Below, in pieces: positions 1 through 6,489 of a DNA stretch of 13,619 bases. The notes beneath the pieces were generated by a model. That model made no database searches and had not been told where the DNA came from. It saw only the letters and a list, made by a program, of their open reading frames with translations. A program made the position numbers and the translations under genes. The DNA is from Acidimicrobiales bacterium. GTDB lineage: Bacteria; Actinomycetota; Acidimicrobiia; Acidimicrobiales; Ilumatobacteraceae. Every line of letters begins with the position of its first letter. Within the stretch, counting starts at the first letter, position 1. The DNA lies in contig JAURHL010000038.1 of assembly GCA_030833305.1 (NCBI GenBank), positions 1 to 13,619 on the forward strand, in the 5' to 3' direction.

Positions 1-235
1 CCCGAACGTCCGCACGGCTTGGGGAACCCCTTACCTCGATCACGCCCCTCGATACTTCGCTCATGACCGCTCGTACCCCACAGCCATGAGCATCGGCAGC
101 GTGGTCTTCGACGGTCCCGGTTCCCCGATCGGCACCATCGCCGTGATCGGACCCAAGACCCGTATCACCGAGGACAGGCAGCAGTACATCGGTGAGGAGA
201 TCGCCAACGCGGCGCGGGTCATCAGCGGTTTCTGA
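1..235 (+). CDS. C-terminal fragment of a probable IclR-family transcriptional regulator
   Basis: An open frame enters from the left edge (first complete codon at position 2) and stops with TGA at 233-235, so only about 77 residues are visible. The segment SIGSVVFDGPGSPIGTIAVI, followed by GPKTRI and a helix ending IGEEIANAARVISGF, resembles the last strands and helix of the IclR effector-binding (GAF-like) domain. In that family a G-x-I-x-V-x-GP-x-x-R strand precedes a C-terminal helix, and effector binding alters operator binding by an N-terminal winged helix, which lies outside this window. The tail of HrcA has a similar VIGP motif and is the main alternative. The next gene lies 166 bp downstream on the same strand and probably has its own promoter. 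The assignment rests on the short tail only. Confidence 0.5.
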   Translation, partial: PNVRTAWGTPYLDHAPRYFAHDRSYPTAMSIGSVVFDGPGSPIGTIAVIGPKTRITEDRQQYIGEEIANAARVISGF

Positions 236-380
236 AAAAGTGCGAGGCGGGGGTCGCCATGAACTCTTGCCCACCATGAAACGAAACCTGAACGACAAAT
301 GTCAGCGACGCCGGCGGAAATCCGTAGTGTTCTCCGCGGAGCGAGCGGAGCATCCCGATCACTGCGGTGTTAGGCGAGGT

Positions 381-400
381 CTCCGTCACGGAGGAGGAAC
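381..400 (+). promoter_or_regulatory. Strong Shine-Dalgarno with adjoining small hairpin upstream of the lipoprotein gene
   Basis: A purine-rich GGAGGAGGAA run (390-399) lies just before the ATG at 402 and fixes that start. A perfect 5-bp stem, CTCCG (381-385) with CGGAG (389-393) and a TCA loop, covers the first GGAG and leaves the second exposed. About 40 bp upstream is CTCCGCGGAG (332-341), whose CTCCGC half can also pair with GCGGAG at 345-350. The rest of the 236-401 spacer shows no gene. TAGTGT (325-330) fits a TANNNT -10 box but has no recognisable -35. Base pairing is read directly; any control of translation is inference. Confidence 0.45.
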
Positions 401-401
401 C

Positions 402-3400
402 ATGTTCAAGCGAATCGGCGCGGCCGTGGTGGCCGGAGTGCTCGTGTTCTCGGCGGCGTGCAGTGGGGGCGAGAAGTCGACCGACGAGTCCACGGTCGCC
501 GGTCCGGCCCGAGCCCTTTTCCAACCGCCCGGAGTGGTCGGACCTGACTCCTTCGCCCCGTCGTTCGATCTGGCCACCTACGAGGTCACCGAGGAGGACG
601 AGGCACTTTCCGGATCGGTCGATTCCTCGGCTCCCGGTTTGTACCGCGGTCGCACCTACGGCGGTACCGGCACCAACATCTGCGACGTCGAGAAGATGAT
701 CGAGTTCCTCACGTACTACGAGGATCGCGGACGCGCGTGGGCCGAGATCCAGGGCATCGACTTCGAGAACCTGGCCGAGTACCTGCGAGCGTTGACTCCG
801 GTGTTCGTCACCCAAGACATCAACGTGCGCATGTACGGCTTCAAGGACGGTGCGGCCTACGGCTACGACGCGGTCATCGGAGCCGGCACCGCGTTGCTGA
901 TCGACGATCAGGGAATTCCGCGAGCTCGTTGCGCCTGTGGCAACCCGCTGCTCCCGCCGACACCCGACGAGACCCCCAGCACCGAACCCACGGACACCAC
1001 GGTTCCCGGCGTCACCACGACCGAAACCGAGCCGGCGTGTCCCCAGCTGACGATCGCCGGCGAGTGGAGCGACTACGTGACGACCGAGGGGATCACGTGG
1101 CGCTATGTCGCGACCTCTGGACAATGGATGAACGTCGACGACCCCAACGCGTCGCTGGTGGACGCGCTCACCGACATTCCGGGATACTCCGAGCAATGCG
1201 GAACTCCCGACGTGGTGCAAGAGCCGTGTCCCATCGAGGTGTTCGGTTCGTCGTGGACCGATGCGAACGGCGACGTCTGGACATGGAGCAGCGAGACCGC
1301 CGAGGGTGCCAACTGGACGCGCGTCGACGAGGGAGTCCTCGTGCAGGTGAGCACCGCCGACCTTCCCGGTGTGTCGAGTGATTGCTACCAAACCCGGCAG
1401 CGCACCCCGAACGATTGCCCCGACGAGATCCAAGGGGCCCGTCACGTCGACCAGTACGGCACCGAGTGGGTGTACACCGGTTCCGCTTGGTGGGCCAACA
1501 TCGACGGTCAGAACGTGTACCTCACGACTCTCGAATTGTTCGGCGAGGACTGCGCCGACCCCGTGGAGTGTCCGCCGACCAAGGCCCGACTCGGCGACGA
1601 TTACACCGACCCGAACGGTGGCCGGTGGAGCTTCGACTACCACGGCAACAACCGTCCCGGTTGGGACAATCTCGACACCGAGGACGTGGAATCCCTGAGC
1701 ACCCCGGAGCTTCCGCAATCCGAGGACTGCGCTCCCCCGGTGACCACCACCGAACCCGTGTGCCCGCCGTCGAAGGCCCGCGTGGGTGATACATGGGTGT
1801 CGGCTTCGGGTCGCACCTGGGTGTTCGGAACCGACGGCGGTGCCGCCGGTTGGGACGACCTGGCCACCGACGACATCGAGTCGTTGCCGACCACGTTGCT
1901 TCCCGAGACTGAGGACTGCCCGCGCCCCATCGTGGCCAACTGCCCCGAGCTCGAGCCCGTCAACGGATCCGCGTGGATCTCGTCGGACGGATCGATCTAC
2001 ATCTATTCCATCGACCTCGAGGCGTGGGTCAGCACCGCCGATCCCAATGTGACGATCTCCGACACCGCGCTCCTGCCCGGCTACATCGACGAGTGCTTGC
2101 CGCCGTGCCCGCCTCTGCAGATGTCCTCCGACGAGAACGGGGCGTGGGTCGACCCCTCCACCGGCGACGTGTGGGTGTGGGACGGCGACCTCGCGTCGTG
2201 GGTCAACCTGATGAGCGGCGCGACCGTCGCGACGTCGGTCGATCTCCCGTGGTACCGCAGTAACTGTCTGCCACCGTGCCCGCCCGACGACGAGGCCGGT
2301 GAACAGGAATCCAGTTGGACGACTCTCGACGGCACCGTCGTGAGCAGCAGCGCCACCGATCGGTTGCGCGACGCGAATCGTGAGCCCGTCACCGTCACCG
2401 CCGGCACCCCGAAGATCGAGCCGCTCGACATGAGTAAGTTGCGCTCGACGATCGCGGTCCTCGACGATTGCAACGACGAAGGCTGTCTCGTTCCCGGAGA
2501 GTCGCCCCAGGAAGGGCACCTCTTCACCGACTCACGCGGCGTCGACTGGCGATTCGGTGGCGACGGACGGTGGTACAGCGACGACGGATTGATCGTCACG
2601 TCCGTGAACGACATCCCCGGTTACAACGACATCTGCAACCCGCCCTCCACCCCCGAGGACACGCCGTGCCCTCCGGAATTCGAGGGTTCGCAGTACACCG
2701 ACTCGAACGGCTCGACGTGGACCTGGGTTGGATTCAACGCCGATGAGGCCGACAGTGATCACGGTGCGCACTGGTACCTCAGTGGTGAGGGATCTGGCAC
2801 CTATCGGACCACCGCCGAACTGGAGGAAGACGGACGATTCGCCGATTGCGCACCGCCGACCGAGAGGCTGGAAGGCGATCTGAAGATCGACGTGCGCGCC
2901 AAGGGGCCGGTGTGCGCCGGAATCTCGATGTACGTGGTGGCCAACATCGCGCCCAGTGACGGAGCAACGGTTGCCACGGTGACCTTCGAGATGAACGGCA
3001 CCTCATTCGCCGCCACCGCGGCATCGGACACCGCGTTCTTCACCTACGTCGCCTCCGACGAACCGGGCACCTTTGCGGTGACGGTGTCGGCCACCGACTC
3101 GGCGGGACTCAGTGGTAGCGCCAGCCTGGACATCACGTTCGACGAATGCAGCACCCCGGCCACCAGTACCGAGCCGACCAACGATGGTCTCTCCGTGCGC
3201 CTGTGGGCCAAGGGGCCGGTGTGCGCCGGTTCACCGATGGCCGTTTTCTTCACGGTCACGCCGAGCGACGGAGCCGCGGTGAACGAAGTGGGTGCCGACC
3301 TGGATGGCACGTACTTCGACGTGGTGACTTCGAACGGCAGCACCTGGAGCGGTCGAATCAACTCGGCGACACCCGGGACCTTCACGGTCACCGCCGGTGC

Positions 3401-3968
3401 GTCCGACACCGCCGGAATGGTGGGTAGCTCGAGCATCGAGGTGACGTTCGACGATTGCAGTCAGACCTCGACCTCGGTCGCTCGTCCCACCTTCACCTTC
3501 GTGCCCACCATTCCTCCGGTGACGTTCACGCCGATCAATCCGGGAACGGGCACGACCACCACGAGCGTGGCCAAGCCCGTGGTGACACTGACACCCAGCA
3601 TCCCACCGGTCACCCTGCGACCCGCCACGACCACCACCTTGGCCCGCACGACCACGACGACCACAACGGCACCGAGCAACGTGTTTTCCGTGGCCGTTCC
3701 CCCGACCGAGACGATCAAGAAATGCGTCGAGAATCTCGACACCACCGGAACGGGGACATTGTACGTCCAGACATCCGTCGCCGTTTCGACGTTGACGGCT
3801 CAAGTCGGCGGCAAGAACCGAGTCACGTCGAAGAAGGCTCTCCTGCGGTGGGCGATCACCGTGGATCGGGCCGACGTGGGCCTGACGCTCAACCTGTCCG
3901 GCGTCCGCGCGGCCGGTGGCACCGCGATCGGCACGATCACCGTGCCCAAGGGATGCGGAGACATCTGA
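402..3968 (+). CDS. Large secreted lipoprotein: DUF6777-like domain, ten Cys-bounded repeats, two Ig-like domains
   Basis: This 1188-residue protein probably sits on the outer face of the membrane. ATG 402 is chosen because it follows a strong GGAGGAGG ribosome site and opens a signal peptide (MFKRIGAAVVAGVLVFSAAC); the frame is open upstream, but that part lacks signal character. Cys20 is the likely lipidated residue, although -3 is Ser rather than the usual Leu. Residues 36-186 (GLYRGRTYGGTG, CDVEKMIEFL, RAWAEIQGI, GIPRARCACGNPL) resemble the actinobacterial domain DUF6777, recognised from memory. A TP-rich linker leads to ten repeats (213-816), each beginning and ending in Cys, then two related Ig-like domains (826-916 and 929-1019), a Thr/Pro stalk (about 1020-1092) and a final domain (1093-1188) with two Cys. 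No catalytic motif is visible. An adhesin, matrix or envelope-display role is inference. It is transcribed alone toward a convergent hairpin. Confidence 0.85.
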   Translation: MFKRIGAAVVAGVLVFSAACSGGEKSTDESTVAGPARALFQPPGVVGPDSFAPSFDLATYEVTEEDEALSGSVDSSAPGLYRGRTYGGTGTNICDVEKMIEFLTYYEDRGRAWAEIQGIDFENLAEYLRALTPVFVTQDINVRMYGFKDGAAYGYDAVIGAGTALLIDDQGIPRARCACGNPLLPPTPDETPSTEPTDTTVPGVTTTETEPACPQLTIAGEWSDYVTTEGITWRYVATSGQWMNVDDPNASLVDALTDIPGYSEQCGTPDVVQEPCPIEVFGSSWTDANGDVWTWSSETAEGANWTRVDEGVLVQVSTADLPGVSSDCYQTRQRTPNDCPDEIQGARHVDQYGTEWVYTGSAWWANIDGQNVYLTTLELFGEDCADPVECPPTKARLGDDYTDPNGGRWSFDYHGNNRPGWDNLDTEDVESLSTPELPQSEDCAPPVTTTEPVCPPSKARVGDTWVSASGRTWVFGTDGGAAGWDDLATDDIESLPTTLLPETEDCPRPIVANCPELEPVNGSAWISSDGSIYIYSIDLEAWVSTADPNVTISDTALLPGYIDECLPPCPPLQMSSDENGAWVDPSTGDVWVWDGDLASWVNLMSGATVATSVDLPWYRSNCLPPCPPDDEAGEQESSWTTLDGTVVSSSATDRLRDANREPVTVTAGTPKIEPLDMSKLRSTIAVLDDCNDEGCLVPGESPQEGHLFTDSRGVDWRFGGDGRWYSDDGLIVTSVNDIPGYNDICNPPSTPEDTPCPPEFEGSQYTDSNGSTWTWVGFNADEADSDHGAHWYLSGEGSGTYRTTAELEEDGRFADCAPPTERLEGDLKIDVRAKGPVCAGISMYVVANIAPSDGATVATVTFEMNGTSFAATAASDTAFFTYVASDEPGTFAVTVSATDSAGLSGSASLDITFDECSTPATSTEPTNDGLSVRLWAKGPVCAGSPMAVFFTVTPSDGAAVNEVGADLDGTYFDVVTSNGSTWSGRINSATPGTFTVTAGASDTAGMVGSSSIEVTFDDCSQTSTSVARPTFTFVPTIPPVTFTPINPGTGTTTTSVAKPVVTLTPSIPPVTLRPATTTTLARTTTTTTTAPSNVFSVAVPPTETIKKCVENLDTTGTGTLYVQTSVAVSTLTAQVGGKNRVTSKKALLRWAITVDRADVGLTLNLSGVRAAGGTAIGTITVPKGCGDI
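1038..2849 (+). repeat. Ten tandem Cys-bounded Trp/Gly-rich protein repeats
   Basis: Residues 213-816 of the lipoprotein divide into ten units starting at residues 213, 276, 339, 390, 454, 514, 569, 626, 695 and 756. Measured from first to last Cys they are 54, 53, 46, 54, 53, 52, 54, 65, 51 and 61 residues long. The pattern I read is C-P, then G-x-x-W-t-D-x-x-G-x-x-W-t-W, a further Trp, and a final L-P-G-Y-x-x-x-C. Linkers of 3-10 residues often contain PP or TTTEP. Units 4 and 5 are closest to each other (CPP[TS]KAR[LV]GD opening, ESL ... EDC ending). Unit 8 keeps the Cys pair but has lost most of the Trp pattern and carries extra sequence. One disulfide per unit is a natural inference. I do not recognise the unit as a named family. 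Confidence 0.85.
2877..3458 (+). repeat. Tandem duplication of an Ig-like domain
   Basis: Residues 826-916 and 929-1019 of the lipoprotein are two copies of a roughly 91-residue beta-rich domain. Both contain AKGPVCAG near the start, a PSDGA turn, a PGTF-x-VT-x-x-A-x-D-(S/T)-AG segment and an I/V-TFD-(E/D)-C end. Each has two Cys, about 77 residues apart. At DNA level a 23-bp stretch covering the AKGPVCAG codons is identical at 2898-2920 and 3207-3229, which points to fairly recent duplication or conversion. The fold resembles bacterial Ig-like or PKD-type surface modules; no exact family is claimed. Confidence 0.75.
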
Positions 3969-3980
3969 GGATTCAAACTT

Positions 3981-4020
3981 ATTCGTTGTTGGTGGCGCGA
4001 CGGCGCCACCAACAACGAAT
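3981..4020. terminator. Perfect 18-bp hairpin between convergent genes, probable bidirectional terminator
   Basis: ATTCGTTGTTGGTGGCGC (3981-3998) is exactly complementary to 4003-4020, with a four-base GACG loop. It starts 12 nt after the lipoprotein stop and lies 9 nt beyond the stop of the convergent YczE-like gene, so it can serve both. There is no T run after the stem on the + strand. On the - strand AAGTTTG follows, which is only weakly T-rich, so this is not a classical intrinsic terminator; such I-shaped hairpins are reported in actinobacteria. A second pair, GAGGATTC (3967-3974) with GAATCCTC (4017-4024), competes for the 3' end of the stem. Confidence 0.75.
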
Positions 4021-4029
4021 CCTCGGTGG

Positions 4030-4629
4030 TCAATGCGCGGCGCGCTCGGCGATCGGTCGAATATCGAACCGTGGCAACAACAACTGGACCAAGGGACCGA
4101 TTCCGACCGCGAACAGAACCGTGCCCGGTCCGATCGATCCGCCGAGCAGCACTCCCGCCACCACCACCGTGATCTCGATCACCGTTCGCGCCACGCGCAC
4201 GCTGACACCTCGTTCGGACAGGCCCATCATCAGCCCGTCGCGCGGCCCCGGTCCGAGGCCCGCACCGATGTACAGCGCCGACCCGAAAGCGATGATCACC
4301 AAGCCGCCGGCGAGCATCAACGTACGCGCCCACACGGGGTCGGGCTCTCCGATGATCTCCTTGGCCAGGTTCACCACCAAACCGATCTCCAGTGCGTTCA
4401 AGACGGTGCCGAGACCCGGACGTTGACGCAACGGGATCCAGAGCACCAGCAACAGGACCCCGGTGCCGATGATGACCGTTCCAATGGAGATGTCGGTCTT
4501 CTCGGACACGCCCTTGTGGAACACGTCCCACGGCGGCAGACCCAGATGCGATTGCAGGAACAAGGTGATGCCGGTTCCGAAGCAGGCCAACCCTACGACG
4601 CATCGGGTCAGACGCTCGAGAAAACGCAT
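4030..4629 (-). CDS. YczE/YitT-like integral membrane protein
   Basis: This 199-residue protein starts with ATG at 4629, whose A is also the last base of the ahcY stop (TGATG), so translation is probably coupled to ahcY. It is strongly hydrophobic with about five membrane segments: residues near 8-27, 48-66, 78-93, 105-127 and 149-190 (the last may be two). The motifs LGLPPWDVFHKGVS near residue 29, GLGTVLNALEIG near 72 and GLGPGPRDGLMMGLSER near 125 are typical of the YczE family, related to the YitT/DUF161 group. Members are poorly characterised; Bacillus YczE is linked to lipopeptide production and proposed to act in transport. The frame stays open upstream to 4947, but there it only runs antiphase inside ahcY. 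What it would do beside ahcY is unknown; export of a small metabolite is a guess. Confidence 0.85.
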   Translation of the reverse strand: MRFLERLTRCVVGLACFGTGITLFLQSHLGLPPWDVFHKGVSEKTDISIGTVIIGTGVLLLVLWIPLRQRPGLGTVLNALEIGLVVNLAKEIIGEPDPVWARTLMLAGGLVIIAFGSALYIGAGLGPGPRDGLMMGLSERGVSVRVARTVIEITVVVAGVLLGGSIGPGTVLFAVGIGPLVQLLLPRFDIRPIAERAAH

Positions 4630-6092
4630 CAGTAGCGGTAGCGCTCGGGCTTGAAGGGGCCCGAGGGATCGATGCCCAGGTAGTCGGCCTGCTCGTCGGT
4701 GAGCTTGGTCAGCTTCACGCCGAGCGCCCCGAGATGCAGTGCGGCCACCTTCTCGTCGAGGTGCTTGGGAAGCACGTACACGCCGAGCGGGTAGTTCTGC
4801 AGATTGTTGAACAGTTCGACCTGCGCGATGACCTGGTTCGAGAACGAGCAACTCATGACGAAACTGGGGTGTCCGGTGGCGCACCCCAGGTTCACCAGTC
4901 GTCCTTCGGCCAACACGATGATCGAGTGCCCGTCGGGGAACGACCACAGATCGGTACCCGGCTTCAGTTCGTCACGCGTGGCGCCACTTCGCGCCAGACC
5001 CGCCATGTCGATCTCGGAGTCGAAGTGTCCGATGTTGCAGACGATGGCATTGTGCTTCATGAGCGCCATGTGGTCGACCGTGATGATGTGGTCGTTGCCG
5101 GTGGCCGACACGAAGATGTCGACCTGGCCAACCACGTCCTCGATGGTGGTCACCTCGTAACCCTCCATGGCCGCCTGCAGAGCGTTGATGGGGTCGACCT
5201 CGGACACGATCACTCGCGCACCTTGACCACGAAGGGACTGGGCGCAGCCCTTACCAACGTCGCCGTAGCCGCACACCATGGCGACCTTGCCGGCGATCAT
5301 GATGTCGGTGGCGCGGCAGATGGCGTCGACCAACGAGTGACGGCATCCGTACAAGTTGTCGAACTTCGACTTCGTCACCGAGTCGTTCACGTTGATGGCC
5401 GGGAAGAGCAATTCACCCTTCTCGTGCATCTTGTACAGACGCATGACTCCGGTGGTGGTCTCCTCGGTGACCCCCTTGACGCCAGCGGCCATGCGGGTCC
5501 ACTTGGTGGGGTCCTGCTTGAGGCCGCGCTGCAGAAGTCCGAGCACGATCGCCAACTCGGCGTTCGATGCCGTGGTCGGGTCGGGAACCTCTCCCGACTT
5601 CTCGTACTCCACGCCCTTGTGCAGCAACAGGGTGGCGTCACCACCGTCGTCGAGGATCATGTTCGGACCGTCGCCATCGGGCCACGTCATCATCTGCTCG
5701 GTGCACCACCAGTACTCCTCGAGCGTCTCACCCTTCCACGCGAACACCGGAACGCCCGCGGGGTTCTCGAGCGTGCCGTTCGGACCGACGGCCACCGCGG
5801 CCGCGGCATGATCCTGTGTGGAAAAGATGTTGCACGAGGCCCAACGAACCTCGGCGCCCAACTCGACGAGAGTCTCGATCAGCACCGCGGTCTGGATGGT
5901 CATGTGCAACGAACCCGAGATGCGCGCGCCCTTCAACGGCTTGCTCGCGCCGTACTCCTTGCGCAGGGCCCGCAAGCCGGGCATCTCGTGCTCGGCCAAG
6001 TGAATTTCCTTGCGGCCGAACGGCGCCATCGACAGATCGGCGACGCGGAAGTCCTTGCGGGCGGCCATGGACGACACGGTGGTGGACGACAT
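4629..6092 (-). CDS. ahcY: S-adenosylhomocysteine hydrolase (adenosylhomocysteinase)
   Basis: This cytoplasmic NAD-dependent enzyme splits S-adenosyl-L-homocysteine into adenosine and homocysteine, relieving inhibition of methyltransferases. The 487 residues cover the whole family length. Visible hallmarks are CNIFSTQDHAAAA (87-99), VTEETTTG (208-215), NVNDSVTKSKFDNLYGC (234-250) with the catalytic Lys241 and Asp245, the Rossmann motif VCGYGDVGKGCA (273-284), HFDSEIDM (356-363), GRLVNLGCATGHPSF (397-411) and the C-terminal PFKPERYRY that completes the partner subunit's NAD site. The segment around residues 115-155 matches the extra insertion found in bacterial and plant enzymes such as the mycobacterial one. 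GAGGAG (complement of 6098-6103) is a good ribosome site six bases before ATG 6092. The 137-bp upstream gap with a candidate promoter suggests its own transcript in addition to any readthrough from manB. Confidence 0.98.
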   Translation of the reverse strand: MSSTTVSSMAARKDFRVADLSMAPFGRKEIHLAEHEMPGLRALRKEYGASKPLKGARISGSLHMTIQTAVLIETLVELGAEVRWASCNIFSTQDHAAAAVAVGPNGTLENPAGVPVFAWKGETLEEYWWCTEQMMTWPDGDGPNMILDDGGDATLLLHKGVEYEKSGEVPDPTTASNAELAIVLGLLQRGLKQDPTKWTRMAAGVKGVTEETTTGVMRLYKMHEKGELLFPAINVNDSVTKSKFDNLYGCRHSLVDAICRATDIMIAGKVAMVCGYGDVGKGCAQSLRGQGARVIVSEVDPINALQAAMEGYEVTTIEDVVGQVDIFVSATGNDHIITVDHMALMKHNAIVCNIGHFDSEIDMAGLARSGATRDELKPGTDLWSFPDGHSIIVLAEGRLVNLGCATGHPSFVMSCSFSNQVIAQVELFNNLQNYPLGVYVLPKHLDEKVAALHLGALGVKLTKLTDEQADYLGIDPSGPFKPERYRY

Positions 6093-6189
6093 GATTTCTC
6101 CTCGGGAGGTGAGTGGGGATGAACGGGAAGAGACGATGTCCCTCCCGGGCCGGGGCCTGCTGGCGCCGATCTGTCAGCCCGATGGCGAC

Positions 6190-6195
6190 AGTGTA
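6190..6195 (-). promoter_or_regulatory. Candidate -10 box for ahcY
   Basis: TACACT, read on the minus strand from 6195 to 6190, fits the actinobacterial TANNNT -10 pattern. It lies in the only sizeable gap of this part of the gene block and would give a leader of roughly 90 nt for ahcY. No -35 resembling TTGACA is seen 16-19 bp upstream. A bulged stem, CTGTC with GACAG and GCC with GGC (6171-6191), overlaps it. This is a motif match only. Confidence 0.3.
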
Positions 6196-6199
6196 GACG

Positions 6200-6229
6200 G
6201 GTCCTTCGCCCGCGCGGGCGGATGGGACC
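6200..6229. terminator. GC palindrome directly after the Trm112-like gene, possible terminator or attenuator
   Basis: A perfect 14-bp palindrome (CGCCCGCGCGGGCG, 6207-6220) is flanked by a further matched pair, GGTCC (6200-6204) and GGACC (6225-6229), separated by short unpaired bases. It lies immediately beyond the Trm112-like stop at 6230 and ahead of ahcY. As RNA it would fold as a five-base-pair core with a four-base loop plus an outer stem. There is no T tract. It could end or attenuate the upstream transcript, or bind a dimeric regulator near the ahcY promoter; the sequence does not decide. Confidence 0.4.
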
Positions 6230-6466
6230 TCAGGCCGCGCCGGTGGTGCGCACGCCGGACGCGGCCACTTTGGCCATGATCCGCTCGTGCTCGGCGTCGG
6301 AGACCACCTCGGACTCGTCCACCAACATGACCGCGATGCCCTCGCGAACGTGGTACCGACGCTTCAATCGGGCGTTGTACAGCGCATCCTCGTCGTCGAG
6401 GACATGAAGGGGCCCTTTGTCGATGGGACAGGCGAGAACGGTGAGAAGTTCGGGGTCGAGCGGCAT
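6230..6466 (-). CDS. Trm112/UPF0434-like small protein
   Basis: This is a 78-residue protein (MPLDPELLTVLACPIDKGPL ... YHVREGIAVMLVDES). The pattern LL-x-x-LACP-x-x-KGPL, followed by a basic strand and R-x-GI-x-VML-x-D-E, is that of the Trm112p/YcaR (UPF0434) family. Eukaryotic and archaeal Trm112 are activating partners of RNA and protein methyltransferases; the bacterial role is unclear. Only one Cys (in ACPIDKG) is present, so a classical four-Cys zinc knuckle is absent. ATG 6466 is preferred because GGAG lies six bases upstream; an in-frame TTG at 6487 would add seven residues. It follows manB by 23 nt. Its place between manB and ahcY fits an actinobacterial neighbourhood, and a link to methyltransferase control next to ahcY is attractive but unproven. 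Confidence 0.8.
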   Translation of the reverse strand: MPLDPELLTVLACPIDKGPLHVLDDEDALYNARLKRRYHVREGIAVMLVDESEVVSDAEHERIMAKVAASGVRTTGAA

Positions 6467-6489
6467 GGTGATCTCCGATGGTACCAATC

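Noticed and set aside
192..401. An upstream extension of the lipoprotein frame
   Set aside because: It overlaps the end of the preceding gene, is Arg-rich, and would bury the signal peptide and strong ribosome site at 402.
222..2519. A 765-residue open frame on the minus strand opposite the lipoprotein gene
   Set aside because: It is Arg/Gly/His-rich with no recognisable motif, as expected for the mirror of a GC-rich gene; the plus strand has a signal peptide, a ribosome site and clear repeats.
1038..2849. A CRISPR-like array
   Set aside because: The periodicity is at the protein level in one open frame, with unequal unit lengths and divergent DNA, not identical short repeats with spacers.
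4630..4947. An earlier start for the YczE-like protein
   Set aside because: The added residues come from reading ahcY in another frame and have no membrane character; ATG 4629 sits exactly at the ahcY stop.
4734..6122. A 462-residue plus-strand open frame opposite ahcY
   Set aside because: The minus strand encodes an unmistakable, full-length S-adenosylhomocysteine hydrolase; the antisense frame is His/Arg-rich and motif-free.
6093..6230. An SAH riboswitch upstream of ahcY
   Set aside because: I looked for the conserved SAH-riboswitch core in the minus-strand leader and found none; the hairpins present do not have its layout. A covariance-model search would settle it.
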